From NCBI RefSeq assembly GCF_007859755.1, contig NZ_SJPF01000001.1:1662082-1726081 (forward strand): a DNA stretch of 64,000 nt, read 5' to 3'. A model generated the notes under the pieces. The model saw only the letters and a list, made by a program, of their open reading frames with translations, was not told the origin of the DNA and searched no databases. The number at the start of each line of letters is the position of its first letter. The stretch's first letter is position 1. This document shows, one piece after another, positions 19,415-29,551 of this stretch. The translations under genes and the position numbers were made by a program. This stretch comes from Blastopirellula retiformator. Lineage in GTDB: Bacteria > Planctomycetota > Planctomycetia > Pirellulales > Pirellulaceae.

Positions 19415-20476
19415 ATGACGAACCCCAGCCGCCGACAGTTTCTTACGGCCCTGGCCGCCGTTCCGCTCGCCGCCCAGGTCAACCAATGTCTGGGTCAGGC
19501 CGCGCCCGAGATGTCGCGCTCGGCCGACATGATTACGCCGGAAGCTCGCACCGCGATTAACGCCGGTCTGACTTATCTGGCCGATCGACAGATCAAAGAT
19601 GGTCGCGGTCGCGGCGCCTACGGATTTGACGGATACCGCGCCAATACGGCGGTCGTCGCGTTGTCAGGCATGGCCTTCATGGCGCACGGCAGTTCGCCGG
19701 GACGCGGCCCCTACGGTCAGAACATCGACTACTGCATCGAGTACATCCTGGCGAACTCGCAAGAGGGCGGCTTCATCGCCATCCCCGGCGCCGCCACGCA
19801 TGGGCCGATGTATGGCCATGGCTTCGCCACGCTGTTTCTGGCCGAAGTCTATGGCATGTCAGGCGATTCGTCGGTGCGCGAAAAGCTGGCCGAAGCGGTC
19901 AAGCTGATCGTCGATACGCAAAACATTGAAGGGGGTTGGCGGTACGAGCCGGTTCGCCAAGACGCCGACATTTCGGTGACCGTTTGCCAGATGATGGCGC
20001 TGCGGGCCGCCCGCAACGCCGGGATCTACGTTCCTAACGAGACGGTCGACCGCTGCGTCGATTACGTCAAACGGAGCCAGAACCCCGACGGCGGATTCAT
20101 GTACATGCTGCAAAGCCGGGGACCGAGCGCGTTTCCTCGTTCGGCCGCTGGCGTCGTCGCGATGAACAGCGCCGGCATTTACTCGGGCGAAGAGGTCGAT
20201 CGAGGGATGCAGTACCTGGTCGAGAATCTGCAGAACCCGCGTGAGATCCGCAGCAACAGCCACTTCTTTTACGGTCAGTATTACGCCTCGCAAGCGTTCT
20301 GGCACGCCGGCGACGCGCTGTGGCGTCAGTACTATCCGGTCGTTCGCGAATACCTGCTCAGCCGTCAGACCGCCGGCGGTTACTGGCCCGATTTCATCTG
20401 TCCAGAATATGGAACCGCGATGGCGTGCATCGTGCTGCAGATGCCGAACAACTACTTGCCGATCTTCCAACGATAG
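19415..20476 (+). CDS. exported prenyltransferase/squalene-cyclase-fold (alpha-alpha toroid) protein
   Basis: A 353-residue protein. The N-terminus has a twin-arginine-like signal (SRRQFLTALAAVPLAAQ), so Tat export is likely. The rest is made of repeats such as EGGFIAIPGA, EGGWRYEP and DGGFMYML, the Gly-rich motifs of squalene cyclase and prenyltransferase toroid folds. The cyclase DxDD catalytic acid motif is not seen, so catalysis cannot be claimed; such repeat proteins are very common in planctomycetes with unknown roles. A clear AGGGAGAGG lies upstream of ATG 19415. It is co-directional with the MoxR block and close to the NPCBM gene (7 bp gap). Confidence 0.82.
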   Translation: MTNPSRRQFLTALAAVPLAAQVNQCLGQAAPEMSRSADMITPEARTAINAGLTYLADRQIKDGRGRGAYGFDGYRANTAVVALSGMAFMAHGSSPGRGPYGQNIDYCIEYILANSQEGGFIAIPGAATHGPMYGHGFATLFLAEVYGMSGDSSVREKLAEAVKLIVDTQNIEGGWRYEPVRQDADISVTVCQMMALRAARNAGIYVPNETVDRCVDYVKRSQNPDGGFMYMLQSRGPSAFPRSAAGVVAMNSAGIYSGEEVDRGMQYLVENLQNPREIRSNSHFFYGQYYASQAFWHAGDALWRQYYPVVREYLLSRQTAGGYWPDFICPEYGTAMACIVLQMPNNYLPIFQR

Positions 20477-20483
20477 CCGCGCG

Positions 20484-21689
20484 ATGTTTCGTCTTTGCCT
20501 GTTCGCCTTTGTGGGCCTCTTGGTCTGCGCAACCTGTTCGCTTCGCGCCGAAGGAACGCTCTTAGAGCGGAATCAACAGCGGCGGACCGCGCAGCTGACC
20601 GGCATCGAAGGGGACCAGTGGACCTTTGCGATCGATGGCCAAAGCGAGACGCTGCCAGCCGCGCAGATCGTGCAGTTTGGGGCGCCGGCTGCGGTCGTCA
20701 AAACGCCGCTGGTCTTGCTCAACGGAGGAGGGCGAATCGTCTTGCAAGACATCCTGCTAGCCCGCCGCGAACTGATCGGGTATCCCTCCAAGGCGTTCGA
20801 TGAGGTGAAGTTGCCGCTACGGTTGATTCGCGGCATTGCGCTGCGTTTGCCGCTGGACGACGTAAAAAGGCAGGCGCTACTCGATCGCATCCAGGGCTAC
20901 GCCGGCAATGACGATCAGTTGCTGCTAGAGAATGGCGACGTCATCTCGGGACTGGTTGCGGCGATCAAGTCGGAAACGATTCAGCTAGAAACCGAGTCGA
21001 CTTCGCTCGAAGTCGATCGGACGCGCGTCGCCGCAATCCTGTTCGCCCCCAGCTTGGCGCCCTCGTCCGGCGTGGCGTTTGACGCTTGGCTCGGCTTGAG
21101 CGACGGCTCGCTGTTACCTGTGCGCAAGATCGCAATGGCCGGGAAGGAGATGCAGGTCGAAATTGCTCGCGATGTTGTGTTGGAGTCGGTTCCGGGAGCG
21201 AAGCTGCAGCGAGATGTCGTTTACGCGGCCCCGCAGTCAGGCGAAGTGATTTATCTCTCGGACCTGCCGAAGTTGCAAGCGAAACAGATTTCGTTTCTGA
21301 CGACCGGTTGGAGCTTTCAGCGCGACCGCAGCGTCTTGGGCGGGGAGCTTGCCGCCGGCGGCAAGCTCTATCGCAAAGGCTTGGGCGTGCACAGTACGTC
21401 GCGGTTGGCCGCGCCCATTCCCAAAGGCTTTGTCCGGTTTGCGGCGGAGATCGCCGTCGATCAATCGTCTGGGGACGAAGGGAGCGTTCGGTTTCGCGTT
21501 TACCTGGCAGGGCCGAATGGCGCCTGGAAGTCGGCCTATCAAAGCGAGACGATGCGCGGCGGGATGCCGCCGCAGTCGATCAACGTGCCGCTGGGAAATG
21601 CCGCCGCGATTGCGTTAGTGGTCGACTTCGCCGATCGCGGGGACGTCAAGGACCGAGCCGATTGGCTCTCGGCCCGGTTCGAAAAGTAA
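20484..21689 (+). CDS. exported NPCBM/NEW2 domain protein
   Basis: A 401-residue protein with a signal peptide (about 1-21), a beta-rich middle region containing repeated segments of the type LLLENGDVISGLV, and a C-terminal NPCBM-like domain (about 285-400) marked by YRKGLGVHSTSRLAAPIP and FAAEIAVDQSSGDEGSVRF. NPCBM is a putative carbohydrate-binding module, so cell-surface glycan binding is plausible. ATG 20484 is chosen; the open frame upstream overlaps the previous gene. It is the last gene of the long plus-strand block; a convergent gene ends 12 bp away. Confidence 0.82.
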   Translation: MFRLCLFAFVGLLVCATCSLRAEGTLLERNQQRRTAQLTGIEGDQWTFAIDGQSETLPAAQIVQFGAPAAVVKTPLVLLNGGGRIVLQDILLARRELIGYPSKAFDEVKLPLRLIRGIALRLPLDDVKRQALLDRIQGYAGNDDQLLLENGDVISGLVAAIKSETIQLETESTSLEVDRTRVAAILFAPSLAPSSGVAFDAWLGLSDGSLLPVRKIAMAGKEMQVEIARDVVLESVPGAKLQRDVVYAAPQSGEVIYLSDLPKLQAKQISFLTTGWSFQRDRSVLGGELAAGGKLYRKGLGVHSTSRLAAPIPKGFVRFAAEIAVDQSSGDEGSVRFRVYLAGPNGAWKSAYQSETMRGGMPPQSINVPLGNAAAIALVVDFADRGDVKDRADWLSARFEK

Positions 21690-21701
21690 CGTCGCGTTGC
21701 G

Positions 21702-22208
21702 TTAGCGCTTGTGCCCCGGAATCAGGAAGCTCAAGTGATGTTGGCAATGCCACATATGGACCTTGCGCCATTCTTCCTGGGAAAGCGATCCCATAACCGG
21801 CGACTCGACGAATTGGACGTCCTCTTGCATCACCCGGGCGATCGCTCGCTCTAGTTCGGCCAGACGAATCTCATCGTCAGCGCTGGTCGAGGGCAAGATC
21901 GAAGGGGGCGCCTTCGCTTTGACGCTGACGGCGCCTCCCTTGAGGATCGTCGGCAAGTAGATCATCCGCAGCACCGGGCGGACGACCGGCAGCCAAAACG
22001 GCATGCGATCTTTAAAGCCGTCGATCGATTGATCCATAAAGGCGGCCAGGTGTTGGCAGATCTGGCCCAGATTCCATTGCCCTAACTTGTGATAACCGAC
22101 GTCCGCCAGATGGTGGCAGTCGACAATCACCTCCTCGAAGTTCGCAAACAGCAAAATCCGACGTTTCGTCGTCCCGACGTCGTCGCTTGCCCGACTACTC
22201 GCAATCAT
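21702..22208 (-). CDS. DUF1569 (DinB-like fold) protein
   Basis: A 168-residue protein with the DUF1569 pattern: GYHKLGQWNLGQICQHLA (about 38-55) and a C-terminal HMWHCQHHLSFLIPG. The His residues are placed as in DinB/YfiT four-helix metal proteins. The function is unknown. It lies downstream of eboB on the same strand but after a strong terminator, so it probably has its own promoter; ATG 22208 has no distinct ribosome site. Confidence 0.8.
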   Translation of the reverse strand: MIASSRASDDVGTTKRRILLFANFEEVIVDCHHLADVGYHKLGQWNLGQICQHLAAFMDQSIDGFKDRMPFWLPVVRPVLRMIYLPTILKGGAVSVKAKAPPSILPSTSADDEIRLAELERAIARVMQEDVQFVESPVMGSLSQEEWRKVHMWHCQHHLSFLIPGHKR

Positions 22209-22261
22209 GCTCTCTGTCCTTTTCTTAAGGATTCACGCGCGAGAAATAAACGCTTTTAAAC

Positions 22262-22297
22262 AAAAAAAAGGCCGATGTCGTAGTGCGACATCGGCCT
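22262..22297 (-). terminator. intrinsic terminator after eboB
   Basis: A perfect 12-bp stem, AGGCCGATGTCG against CGACATCGGCCT (22269-22280 and 22286-22297), with a 5-nt loop. On the minus strand it is followed by eight T. It ends the eboA-eboB transcript 45 bp after the stop codon. Confidence 0.9.
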
Positions 22298-22342
22298 CTT
22301 CTCGTATTTCAAGTTGTCAATCGCTTAGCGAGTTCCGGGTCG

Positions 22343-23251
22343 CTAAGTGATTATTCCGTCCTCTTGCGGCGTGCTGGAGTCGGGGCGTTGTCCCCGCAGC
22401 ACGCTATTTCCTTCAAACAATTTCGATTCGTCGACCGGCTCAGGATTCAGCCAGTCCGTCTCGTTGAATTGTCCACTTTGATTATACGCAGATATTGCGT
22501 TCTTGTAACACGTTAGCTGAACATCTTCCTCGGCGATACCCTGACCGAGCATCAAATTGCCCGTTTTCGTTACCGCGAGTGGGTCGGAAATGCCCCAGTC
22601 GGCCGAGGAGTCGATGATCACCCGATCCGACCCGTACTGTTTGACGATTTCGACCATCCGTTGGTTCCCCATCTTTGTCTTGGGATAGATGGTGAACGCC
22701 GCCCAGTAACCGCGATCGAGAACCTCTTTGCAGGTCTCTTCGTTATTGTGATCGATCACCACCATGTGGGGCGGAACGCCATGTTCTTCAATGATGTCCA
22801 TGCTCCGATACGTTCCCCGCTTTTTGTTGCGGTGGGGCGTATGGATCATCACCGGTAATTCCAACTCCTTGGCCAGGTCGAGCTGCACCCGCAGGGCTCG
22901 CTCTTCGGCAGGGGTCATGTCGTCAAAGCCGATCTCGCCGACGGCGACGACGTTGTCTTTGGCCAGGAACAGCGGAAGCATGTCGAGCACTTCTTCGGCC
23001 AGCCGCTCGTTATTCGCTTCTTTCGCGTTCAAACCAATCGTGCAGTAGTGCTTGATGCCGAACTGTCCAGCTCGAAACCGCTCGAAGCCGACCAGGCTCG
23101 AGAAATAGTCGTGGAAGGCGCCGGCGGTCGTGCGCGGCTGACCGAGCCAGAAGGCAGGCTCGATCACGGCGACGATGCCCGCTTCGGCCATGCGTTCGTA
23201 ATCGTCGGTCGAACGCGACGAGCAGTGGATGTGGGGGTCGATGTATCGCAT
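22343..23251 (-). CDS. eboB: TatD-like metal-dependent hydrolase, EboB type
   Basis: A 302-residue TIM-barrel hydrolase: N-terminal metal motif DPHIHCSSR, EVGEIGFDDMTP with the carboxylate ligand, MIHTPHRNKKRG and VVIDHNNEET with later His ligands, and DSSADWGISDP with the C-terminal Asp. It starts 15 bp after the eboA-like gene, and the pair fits the conserved eboA-eboB order. In cyanobacteria the ebo cluster is needed to move a scytonemin precursor to the periplasm; the substrate of EboB is not known to me. The C-terminal 40 residues are hydrophilic and less conserved. The partner identification is strong; the assigned symbol rests on that neighbour. Confidence 0.8.
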   Translation of the reverse strand: MRYIDPHIHCSSRSTDDYERMAEAGIVAVIEPAFWLGQPRTTAGAFHDYFSSLVGFERFRAGQFGIKHYCTIGLNAKEANNERLAEEVLDMLPLFLAKDNVVAVGEIGFDDMTPAEERALRVQLDLAKELELPVMIHTPHRNKKRGTYRSMDIIEEHGVPPHMVVIDHNNEETCKEVLDRGYWAAFTIYPKTKMGNQRMVEIVKQYGSDRVIIDSSADWGISDPLAVTKTGNLMLGQGIAEEDVQLTCYKNAISAYNQSGQFNETDWLNPEPVDESKLFEGNSVLRGQRPDSSTPQEDGIIT

Positions 23252-23266
23252 GCTGTTCCCTTCCGG

Positions 23267-24166
23267 TTAGTTCGCATACGCGGCATCGCAAATGCCGCTC
23301 CAGGTAATGGCGCCTTGTTCGATTTGGGCGGCGAGTTGCGGCTTGCTCCGCAAGATCTCGTCCGCGTCGTCGGTCGCACTGGCGGCCAACGCCAAGGCGA
23401 TCGCCTGTTGTTCGAGTTCGGTTCCTTCGGCGAGGATCGCCGTCATGTCTTCCAGCGCCGTCTCATCGGCAAACGGTCCAACCATCCGCCATAGCTCGAC
23501 GGGGATCGGACGCTTGGCGGCGCGACGTTCGTGGGCGTAATCGATCAGCATCTCGGCCAGCGCCGGATTCACGCGGCGATCGATGCCGACCATCGGATCA
23601 AGCTCGGCCCCGATAAACAGCGCCTTCAGCACCATCTGATTCCAGGCCGCTTCCGAAAAGTACTCTTCCGGAAATGGATTGCGATGGGCGATCGCCGAGA
23701 AGATGAACAGGACGTTGGTTCGCAAGCCGTCGACCGCGCGGTCGACCAGCAGTTCGGGATGGGGCAAGACCGGCAGCGCTTGAAACAGGGCGACCGACTC
23801 TTGCAGTTCGGCCGCGTTGAACAACTTTTCCAGATGCTCAAAGTACGGGCCTGGATCTTCGCTGGGGATCGACAGCAACAGTAGCGTCCGCGCCGCTTGC
23901 CCCACGTTCCAAGTCGAAGGATCCCAGCCGCTGCGCACTTCTTTCGCCAGATCCAATTGAAGCGTCGAAAGCTCTAGCGGCTGCTTGCCAACTTTGCGTG
24001 GGGCTAGGCCAAAGCCGAGGTAAAGCGCTGCAGCGTCGCCTGACTCGACCTTCGCGATGCGGTCATCCAGCCAAGTGAGGCCCTCGTCGTCGGTCGCCGT
24101 CTCGAGCCAACCACGCAGCAGTTTGGCAGGCGTTGGCGGGGTACTGTCTCGATTTTCGAAAAGCAA
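23267..24166 (-). CDS. eboA: EboA domain protein
   Basis: A 299-residue helical protein with the recognisable EboA segments RSGWDPSTWNVGQAARTLLL (about 88-107), VALFQALPVLPHPE, AWNQMVLKALFIG and LIDYAHERRAAKR. EboA has no known catalytic activity. It is the first gene of the ebo clusters that in other bacteria continue with a TatD hydrolase, a UbiA-type prenyltransferase, a sugar-phosphate cyclase, an isomerase and a phosphodiesterase. Here only the TatD gene follows. hemB ends 105 bp upstream on the same strand. Confidence 0.85.
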   Translation of the reverse strand: MLFENRDSTPPTPAKLLRGWLETATDDEGLTWLDDRIAKVESGDAAALYLGFGLAPRKVGKQPLELSTLQLDLAKEVRSGWDPSTWNVGQAARTLLLLSIPSEDPGPYFEHLEKLFNAAELQESVALFQALPVLPHPELLVDRAVDGLRTNVLFIFSAIAHRNPFPEEYFSEAAWNQMVLKALFIGAELDPMVGIDRRVNPALAEMLIDYAHERRAAKRPIPVELWRMVGPFADETALEDMTAILAEGTELEQQAIALALAASATDDADEILRSKPQLAAQIEQGAITWSGICDAAYAN

Positions 24167-24271
24167 GGTATTTTGCCTTTAATAGCCGTTTATCGCCAAT
24201 TAGTTTAGCCTAAGTCTTTGGCGTCGCCGCTGCAAGAACGTGAACTTGGTTTCGCCGCTCGAAGCCGTCTA

Positions 24272-25612
<1,341 letters not shown>

Positions 25613-26620
25613 ATGTCGACGAATTTGCCCTCACCGGAAACCTCGCCCGCGAACCTGGTCGATCCGGCCGCCGCTCGCCCCTTTGGCGTCAACACCCGGC
25701 CGAATACGCTGCCCGACGTTGCCGCCGACGCCGCGCCGCTGGTCCAGGGCAAGCTGAACCGCGTCGGGATGTCGGGCATTGAGGTTGCGATCCGCTTGCG
25801 CGAGTCGAGCGGCGAAATGATGCGGATCCCGGCTCGGGTCGACGCCTACGTCAGCGTCGACGATCCCGAAGTCAAAGGGATCCACATGTCGCGGCTCTAT
25901 CTGTCTCTGCAAGATTCGCTCGACGCCGAGTTTGGCCGCGACCAGATCGAGACGATCCTGAAACGCTTTCTGGACACGCACGCCGACATTAGCGCCACCA
26001 GCTACGTCAGCTTCCGCTACGAACAGATGATGCAGCGGGAGTCGCTGCTCAGCGATCATTCGGCTTGGCGCAGCTATCCGGTTCAGATCGAAGCCTGGTC
26101 AACGGGCGGGAAGACGACCTATCGCGTCCACGTACGACTGACTTACTCCAGCGCGTGTCCCTGCTCGGCCGCCCTGGCGCGCCAGTTGCTGCAGCAGCAA
26201 TTTGAAGAGCAATTCTACGGGCACCAATGGTTGGCCACCGCGACGGTGCTCAACTGGCTCGGTTCGAACGATACGTTGATGGCCGTACCGCACAGTCAAC
26301 GCAGCCATGCCGATATTACGATCGAACTGGACGACAGACGTGACGATCTGCCGATCGACGAGCTGATCACCCGCACCGAAGCGGCGCTCAACACCGCCGT
26401 GCAAGCGGCCGTAAAGCGGACCGACGAACAAGAGTTCGCGCGGCTCAATGGCGAAAACCTGATGTTCTGCGAAGACGCCGCCCGGCGGCTCAAGAACGCG
26501 GTCGATGCGATGGACGGCATCGTCGACTATCGGATTCAGGCGAGCCACTTCGAGAGTCTCCATCCGCATGACGCCGTGGCGATCGTCACCAAGGGAATCG
26601 CCGGCGGCTTGACCGCCTAA
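25613..26620 (+). CDS. folE2: GTP cyclohydrolase FolE2 (type IB)
   Basis: A 335-residue enzyme that converts GTP to 7,8-dihydroneopterin triphosphate, the first step to folate and queuosine precursors. The catalytic and metal region SSACPCSAALARQ (Cys182 and Cys184) and the later QRSHADITIE and ENLMFCEDAARR segments are those of the COG1469 family, distinct from FolE. FolE2 can use metals other than zinc and in some bacteria is made under zinc limitation; no Zur box was recognised here. ATG 25613 starts MSTNLPSPE; the frame is open upstream but without coding support. A PTPS/QueD gene lies 1.7 kb downstream on the same strand. Confidence 0.93.
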   Translation: MSTNLPSPETSPANLVDPAAARPFGVNTRPNTLPDVAADAAPLVQGKLNRVGMSGIEVAIRLRESSGEMMRIPARVDAYVSVDDPEVKGIHMSRLYLSLQDSLDAEFGRDQIETILKRFLDTHADISATSYVSFRYEQMMQRESLLSDHSAWRSYPVQIEAWSTGGKTTYRVHVRLTYSSACPCSAALARQLLQQQFEEQFYGHQWLATATVLNWLGSNDTLMAVPHSQRSHADITIELDDRRDDLPIDELITRTEAALNTAVQAAVKRTDEQEFARLNGENLMFCEDAARRLKNAVDAMDGIVDYRIQASHFESLHPHDAVAIVTKGIAGGLTA

Positions 26621-26673
26621 CGGCTAGCTTCCGGTATTCCTCTTTCGCTGGCGCCCAACAAAGCGACTTGCCG

Positions 26674-27024
26674 ATGACTTCTGAGCCATCCCCGGACATT
26701 ACGATCCGTTCGGCGCAAGCCGAAGTGGACGAGTGGATCAAGACAATCGGCGTGCGCTATTTTTCGGAACTGACGAACCTGGCTCAGTTGATGGAAGAAG
26801 TGGGCGAGCTTTCGCGGATCATGTCGCGGACCTATGGCGAGCAAAGCTTCAAGGAAGGGGCCCTACGCGGCGAACTTTCGGATGAGCTGGCTGACGTGTT
26901 GTTCGTCTTGATTTGCATCGCCAACCAAACCGGCGTCGATCTGACGACCGCCCTAGAGAAGAACTTGGCGAAGAAGACTGGCCGGGACAAGGAGCGTCAC
27001 CTTAACAATCCAAAGTTGCGTTAA
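26674..27024 (+). CDS. MazG-like nucleotide pyrophosphohydrolase
   Basis: A 116-residue single-domain MazG-fold protein with the EExxE...ExxD metal motif: LMEEVGELSR and DELADVLFVLICIAN. Such enzymes hydrolyse NTPs or dNTPs to NMP and PPi, mostly for nucleotide-pool cleaning. The C-terminal KKTGRDKERH is typical of the short bacterial form. ATG 26674 is chosen over TTG 26668. It sits 53 bp after folE2 and 1 bp before the prepilin peptidase, so a shared transcript is likely. Confidence 0.87.
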   Translation: MTSEPSPDITIRSAQAEVDEWIKTIGVRYFSELTNLAQLMEEVGELSRIMSRTYGEQSFKEGALRGELSDELADVLFVLICIANQTGVDLTTALEKNLAKKTGRDKERHLNNPKLR

Positions 27025-27025
27025 T

Positions 27026-28258
27026 ATGGCCGCGCGTCGCAAACCGAATCAACTCCGGCGGATCGGCGTAGCGGCGATCTTGATCTTCGTCGCCGTCCTG
27101 ATCACGTGGCCTGCGATTGAGTTTCTCGTTCGCAGTTCGGCCGTCAATCGTCCGAGCGAAGCGATGGATCGACTCGAGCGTCTGGCGACGCTGCGGGATT
27201 GGATGATCAACGTGTTCGGCTACGGCTGGTTCTTCGCCGTCGGGGCCGTGATTGGCAGCTATTTGAACGTCGTCGTCTGGCGATTGCCGCGCGGTAAGTC
27301 GGTCGTCGACAAACCTTCGGCCTGCCCGTTTTGCTCGACCAAGATTCGAGCGCTCGACAACGTCCCGGTCTTAGGCTGGATCAACCTGGAAGGGAAGTGT
27401 CGCGCTTGCCGATTGCCAATTTCGTCGCGGTATCCGTTGGTCGAAGCGACGATGGGGATGATCTTCGTCGCGCTGCTGATCGCCGAATTGTTATGTGGCG
27501 GAAGCAACTTGCCTGGCGGCGCGATTACCAGCGGACGCGGTTTCGCGGGCGTCGTCTTCGAAGGCAGATGGGAAATCATCCGGATCTACGCCTATCACGC
27601 GGCGTTTTTCTGCTGGATGTTGCCGTGGGCCTTGATGGCGTGGGATCGCCAGCGAATTCCGAAGTCGACTGTGATTGTGGCGGCCCTGGTGGGGATTGCC
27701 GCGCCGCTGGTTTGGCCCGGCATTCATCCTGTACCCGCCATTGCGCTGGACTCGTCAGCTTGGATGGTGGAGCTACTAACGATTTTGGTTGGCGCGATGG
27801 TCGGCTTGCTGCTGGGGCTGGTGGTGCGGCGGCTTGAGACGCGGGAAGAAGGAGATCTGTCGCGGGGCTGGGCGCTGCCGACGATGCTGGCGGCGACGGG
27901 GCTCTTTCTGGGATGGCAGGCGGTCGTGACGGTCGCTGCGGTCGTCTTGCCGTTGTATGGGCTCGCCTTTTTCGCATTGTCGAAGCGGGGGCGGTATGTG
28001 CGCCCAGGATTGTTTGAACTGCTGCTATGCGGCGTGACGCTTGTTTACATCTGCGGGTGGGGCTGGTGGGTGGAACCGTCTTGGTTGCCGGGACCCGGCC
28101 TGACGCCGCTTGGGTTATGCGTCGTCCTGCCACTGTTACTGATGAGTTTCTTGTTGCTGGCGATGGCCGGGCGACCGCAAGGGGTCGACGTGCGACGATT
28201 TCAAAACGACGATCCGGTTTCGCCGCCACGCTGCGAACCGGTAGAATTCAATACGTAA
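27026..28258 (+). CDS. prepilin peptidase (A24 family)
   Basis: A 410-residue polytopic membrane protein. The N-terminal bacterial domain has GSYLNVVVWRLPRGKSVV and a zinc site CPFC (100-103) and CRAC (125-128). The helical part keeps the two aspartates of the A24 aspartyl proteases, one in MAWDRQRIP and one in REEGDLSRG ahead of ATGLFLGWQ. There is an extra N-terminal helix (about 14-34) and a longer first periplasmic loop than in PilD. It cleaves leader peptides of type IV pilin and pseudopilin precursors; planctomycetes encode many DUF1559 proteins with such leaders, one of them at 48697. Confidence 0.85.
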   Translation: MAARRKPNQLRRIGVAAILIFVAVLITWPAIEFLVRSSAVNRPSEAMDRLERLATLRDWMINVFGYGWFFAVGAVIGSYLNVVVWRLPRGKSVVDKPSACPFCSTKIRALDNVPVLGWINLEGKCRACRLPISSRYPLVEATMGMIFVALLIAELLCGGSNLPGGAITSGRGFAGVVFEGRWEIIRIYAYHAAFFCWMLPWALMAWDRQRIPKSTVIVAALVGIAAPLVWPGIHPVPAIALDSSAWMVELLTILVGAMVGLLLGLVVRRLETREEGDLSRGWALPTMLAATGLFLGWQAVVTVAAVVLPLYGLAFFALSKRGRYVRPGLFELLLCGVTLVYICGWGWWVEPSWLPGPGLTPLGLCVVLPLLLMSFLLLAMAGRPQGVDVRRFQNDDPVSPPRCEPVEFNT

Positions 28259-28284
28259 TCATTCGGATCTGAGGGAGAAAGAAG

Positions 28285-28764
28285 ATGAGTCTGGTAATCA
28301 TGCGGCGCATCAAGTTTTGCGCCGGTCACCGGTTGTACAAACATGGCGGCAAGTGCGAGTTCTTTCATGGCCACAACTATGTCGCCGACTTTTACGTTAC
28401 CGCAGACGAAGTCGATAGCGTCGGCCGGGTGATCGATTTCGCCGACCTGAAAGCGAAGTTCAAGGGCTGGCTCGACGAAAACTGGGACCACGGTTTTATC
28501 CTGAGCGAGCAGGACGAGAACGGAATCAACGCGATCAAACAGGTTGTGCCGTGCAAGTATTTCGTCATGCCGTACAACCCGACCGCCGAGAGCATGGCCC
28601 GCTATCTGCTTGACTATGTCTGTCCCGAACTGCTGGGCGACTCGAACGTGCGCGCCGTGAAGGTGGTGGTCTGGGAGACCGAAGAAGCGTTTGCCGAAGC
28701 CCGCGTCGCTGGCGACGTCGATGGTTCGACGACCGCTTCGCTGAGTTCGGTCACGGTCGATTAA
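28285..28764 (+). CDS. queD: 6-carboxytetrahydropterin synthase / PTPS family (QueD-like)
   Basis: A 159-residue enzyme with His15, then CEFFHGH (Cys24, His28, His30), the Cys-containing metal/catalytic motif of QueD. The later acidic stretch WDHGFIL and the C-terminal VVVWETEEAFA also match the family. QueD uses the product of GTP cyclohydrolase to make the queuosine precursor; folE2 is encoded just upstream. An internal insertion makes it longer than E. coli QueD (about 120 residues), so another PTPS activity cannot be excluded. ATG 28285 has a GAGGGAGAAAG upstream. Confidence 0.82.
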   Translation: MSLVIMRRIKFCAGHRLYKHGGKCEFFHGHNYVADFYVTADEVDSVGRVIDFADLKAKFKGWLDENWDHGFILSEQDENGINAIKQVVPCKYFVMPYNPTAESMARYLLDYVCPELLGDSNVRAVKVVVWETEEAFAEARVAGDVDGSTTASLSSVTVD

Positions 28765-28788
28765 GTCAGCACGAAAGGTTCGCGGAGC

Positions 28789-29337
28789 ATGAGCAGCACC
28801 GATTCGCCTGCCAAGATTGGCGTCGTCACCGTATCAGACCGCGCCAGTCGCGGCGAATACGAAGACCGGGGCGGTCCAGCCATTCAGGCTTACCTGGCCG
28901 AGACTTTGACCTCTTCTTGGGAGGCGGTAGCCCGCGTGATCTCGGATGATCGCGCGGGGATCGAAGCGACGCTCCGCGAGCTTTGCGACCAACAGGAGTG
29001 CTGCCTGGTGATTACGACCGGAGGAACTGGTCCGGCGCTGCGTGACGTGACTCCGGAAGCGACTGAGGCAGTTTGCGATAAGATGATGCCAGGCTTTGGC
29101 GAGTTGATGCGGAAGGTCTCTTTAGAGAAGGTGCCGACGGCGATTCTCTCGCGACAGACGGCCGGCATCCGCGGCAAGTCGCTGTTGATCAACCTCCCTG
29201 GGCAGCCGAAGGCGATTGCGGAGTGCCTGGACGCGGTTTTTCCTGCGATTCCCTATTGCATCGATCTGCTAGAGGGGCCATTTCTGACCACAGACCCCAC
29301 TAAGATTCTGGCATTTCGGCCCGCCAAGAAGTCTTGA
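28789..29337 (+). CDS. mog: MogA/MoaB family molybdopterin biosynthesis protein
   Basis: A 182-residue MoCF-fold protein: VVTVSDRASRGEYEDRGGPA, LVITTGGTGPALRDVTPEAT and SLLINLPGQPKAIAEC are the core motifs of Mog/MoaB, which adenylate molybdopterin before molybdenum insertion. It follows the PTPS gene by 24 bp. The symbol is a best guess between mog and moaB. A hairpin at 29397-29421 may end this transcript. Confidence 0.87.
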   Translation: MSSTDSPAKIGVVTVSDRASRGEYEDRGGPAIQAYLAETLTSSWEAVARVISDDRAGIEATLRELCDQQECCLVITTGGTGPALRDVTPEATEAVCDKMMPGFGELMRKVSLEKVPTAILSRQTAGIRGKSLLINLPGQPKAIAECLDAVFPAIPYCIDLLEGPFLTTDPTKILAFRPAKKS

Positions 29338-29396
29338 TGACGTTCTCTCGTCAAAATCGTTGCGATTCGCCGCGACCCATGCTTTTACGGGGTGCG

Positions 29397-29468
29397 GCTA
29401 GGCGCAGCTTGCCCGCCTAGCTTTGGACGCAGACTTAGGATTACCTAGCGACCTTTACAGCGTCGCTA
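29397..29468 (+). terminator. two successive hairpins between mog and the histidine kinase gene
   Basis: GCTAGGCG against CGCCTAGC (29397-29421) followed by only three T, then TAGCGAC against GTCGCTA (29446-29468). The first is a possible weak terminator; the second may be a 5' leader structure of the kinase mRNA. No known riboswitch class was recognised. Confidence 0.35.
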
Positions 29469-29551
29469 TCGGTTGGAAGTGATCGCCGCGGGATGGAAAC
29501 GTCCGGCTTCGATCGCTCCTCAGGGGCAGCAACTGTGTGGGGGCATGCGCG

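Noticed and set aside
29397-29468. Riboswitch upstream of the hybrid kinase
   Set aside because: Two hairpins are present, but no conserved aptamer core was recognised.
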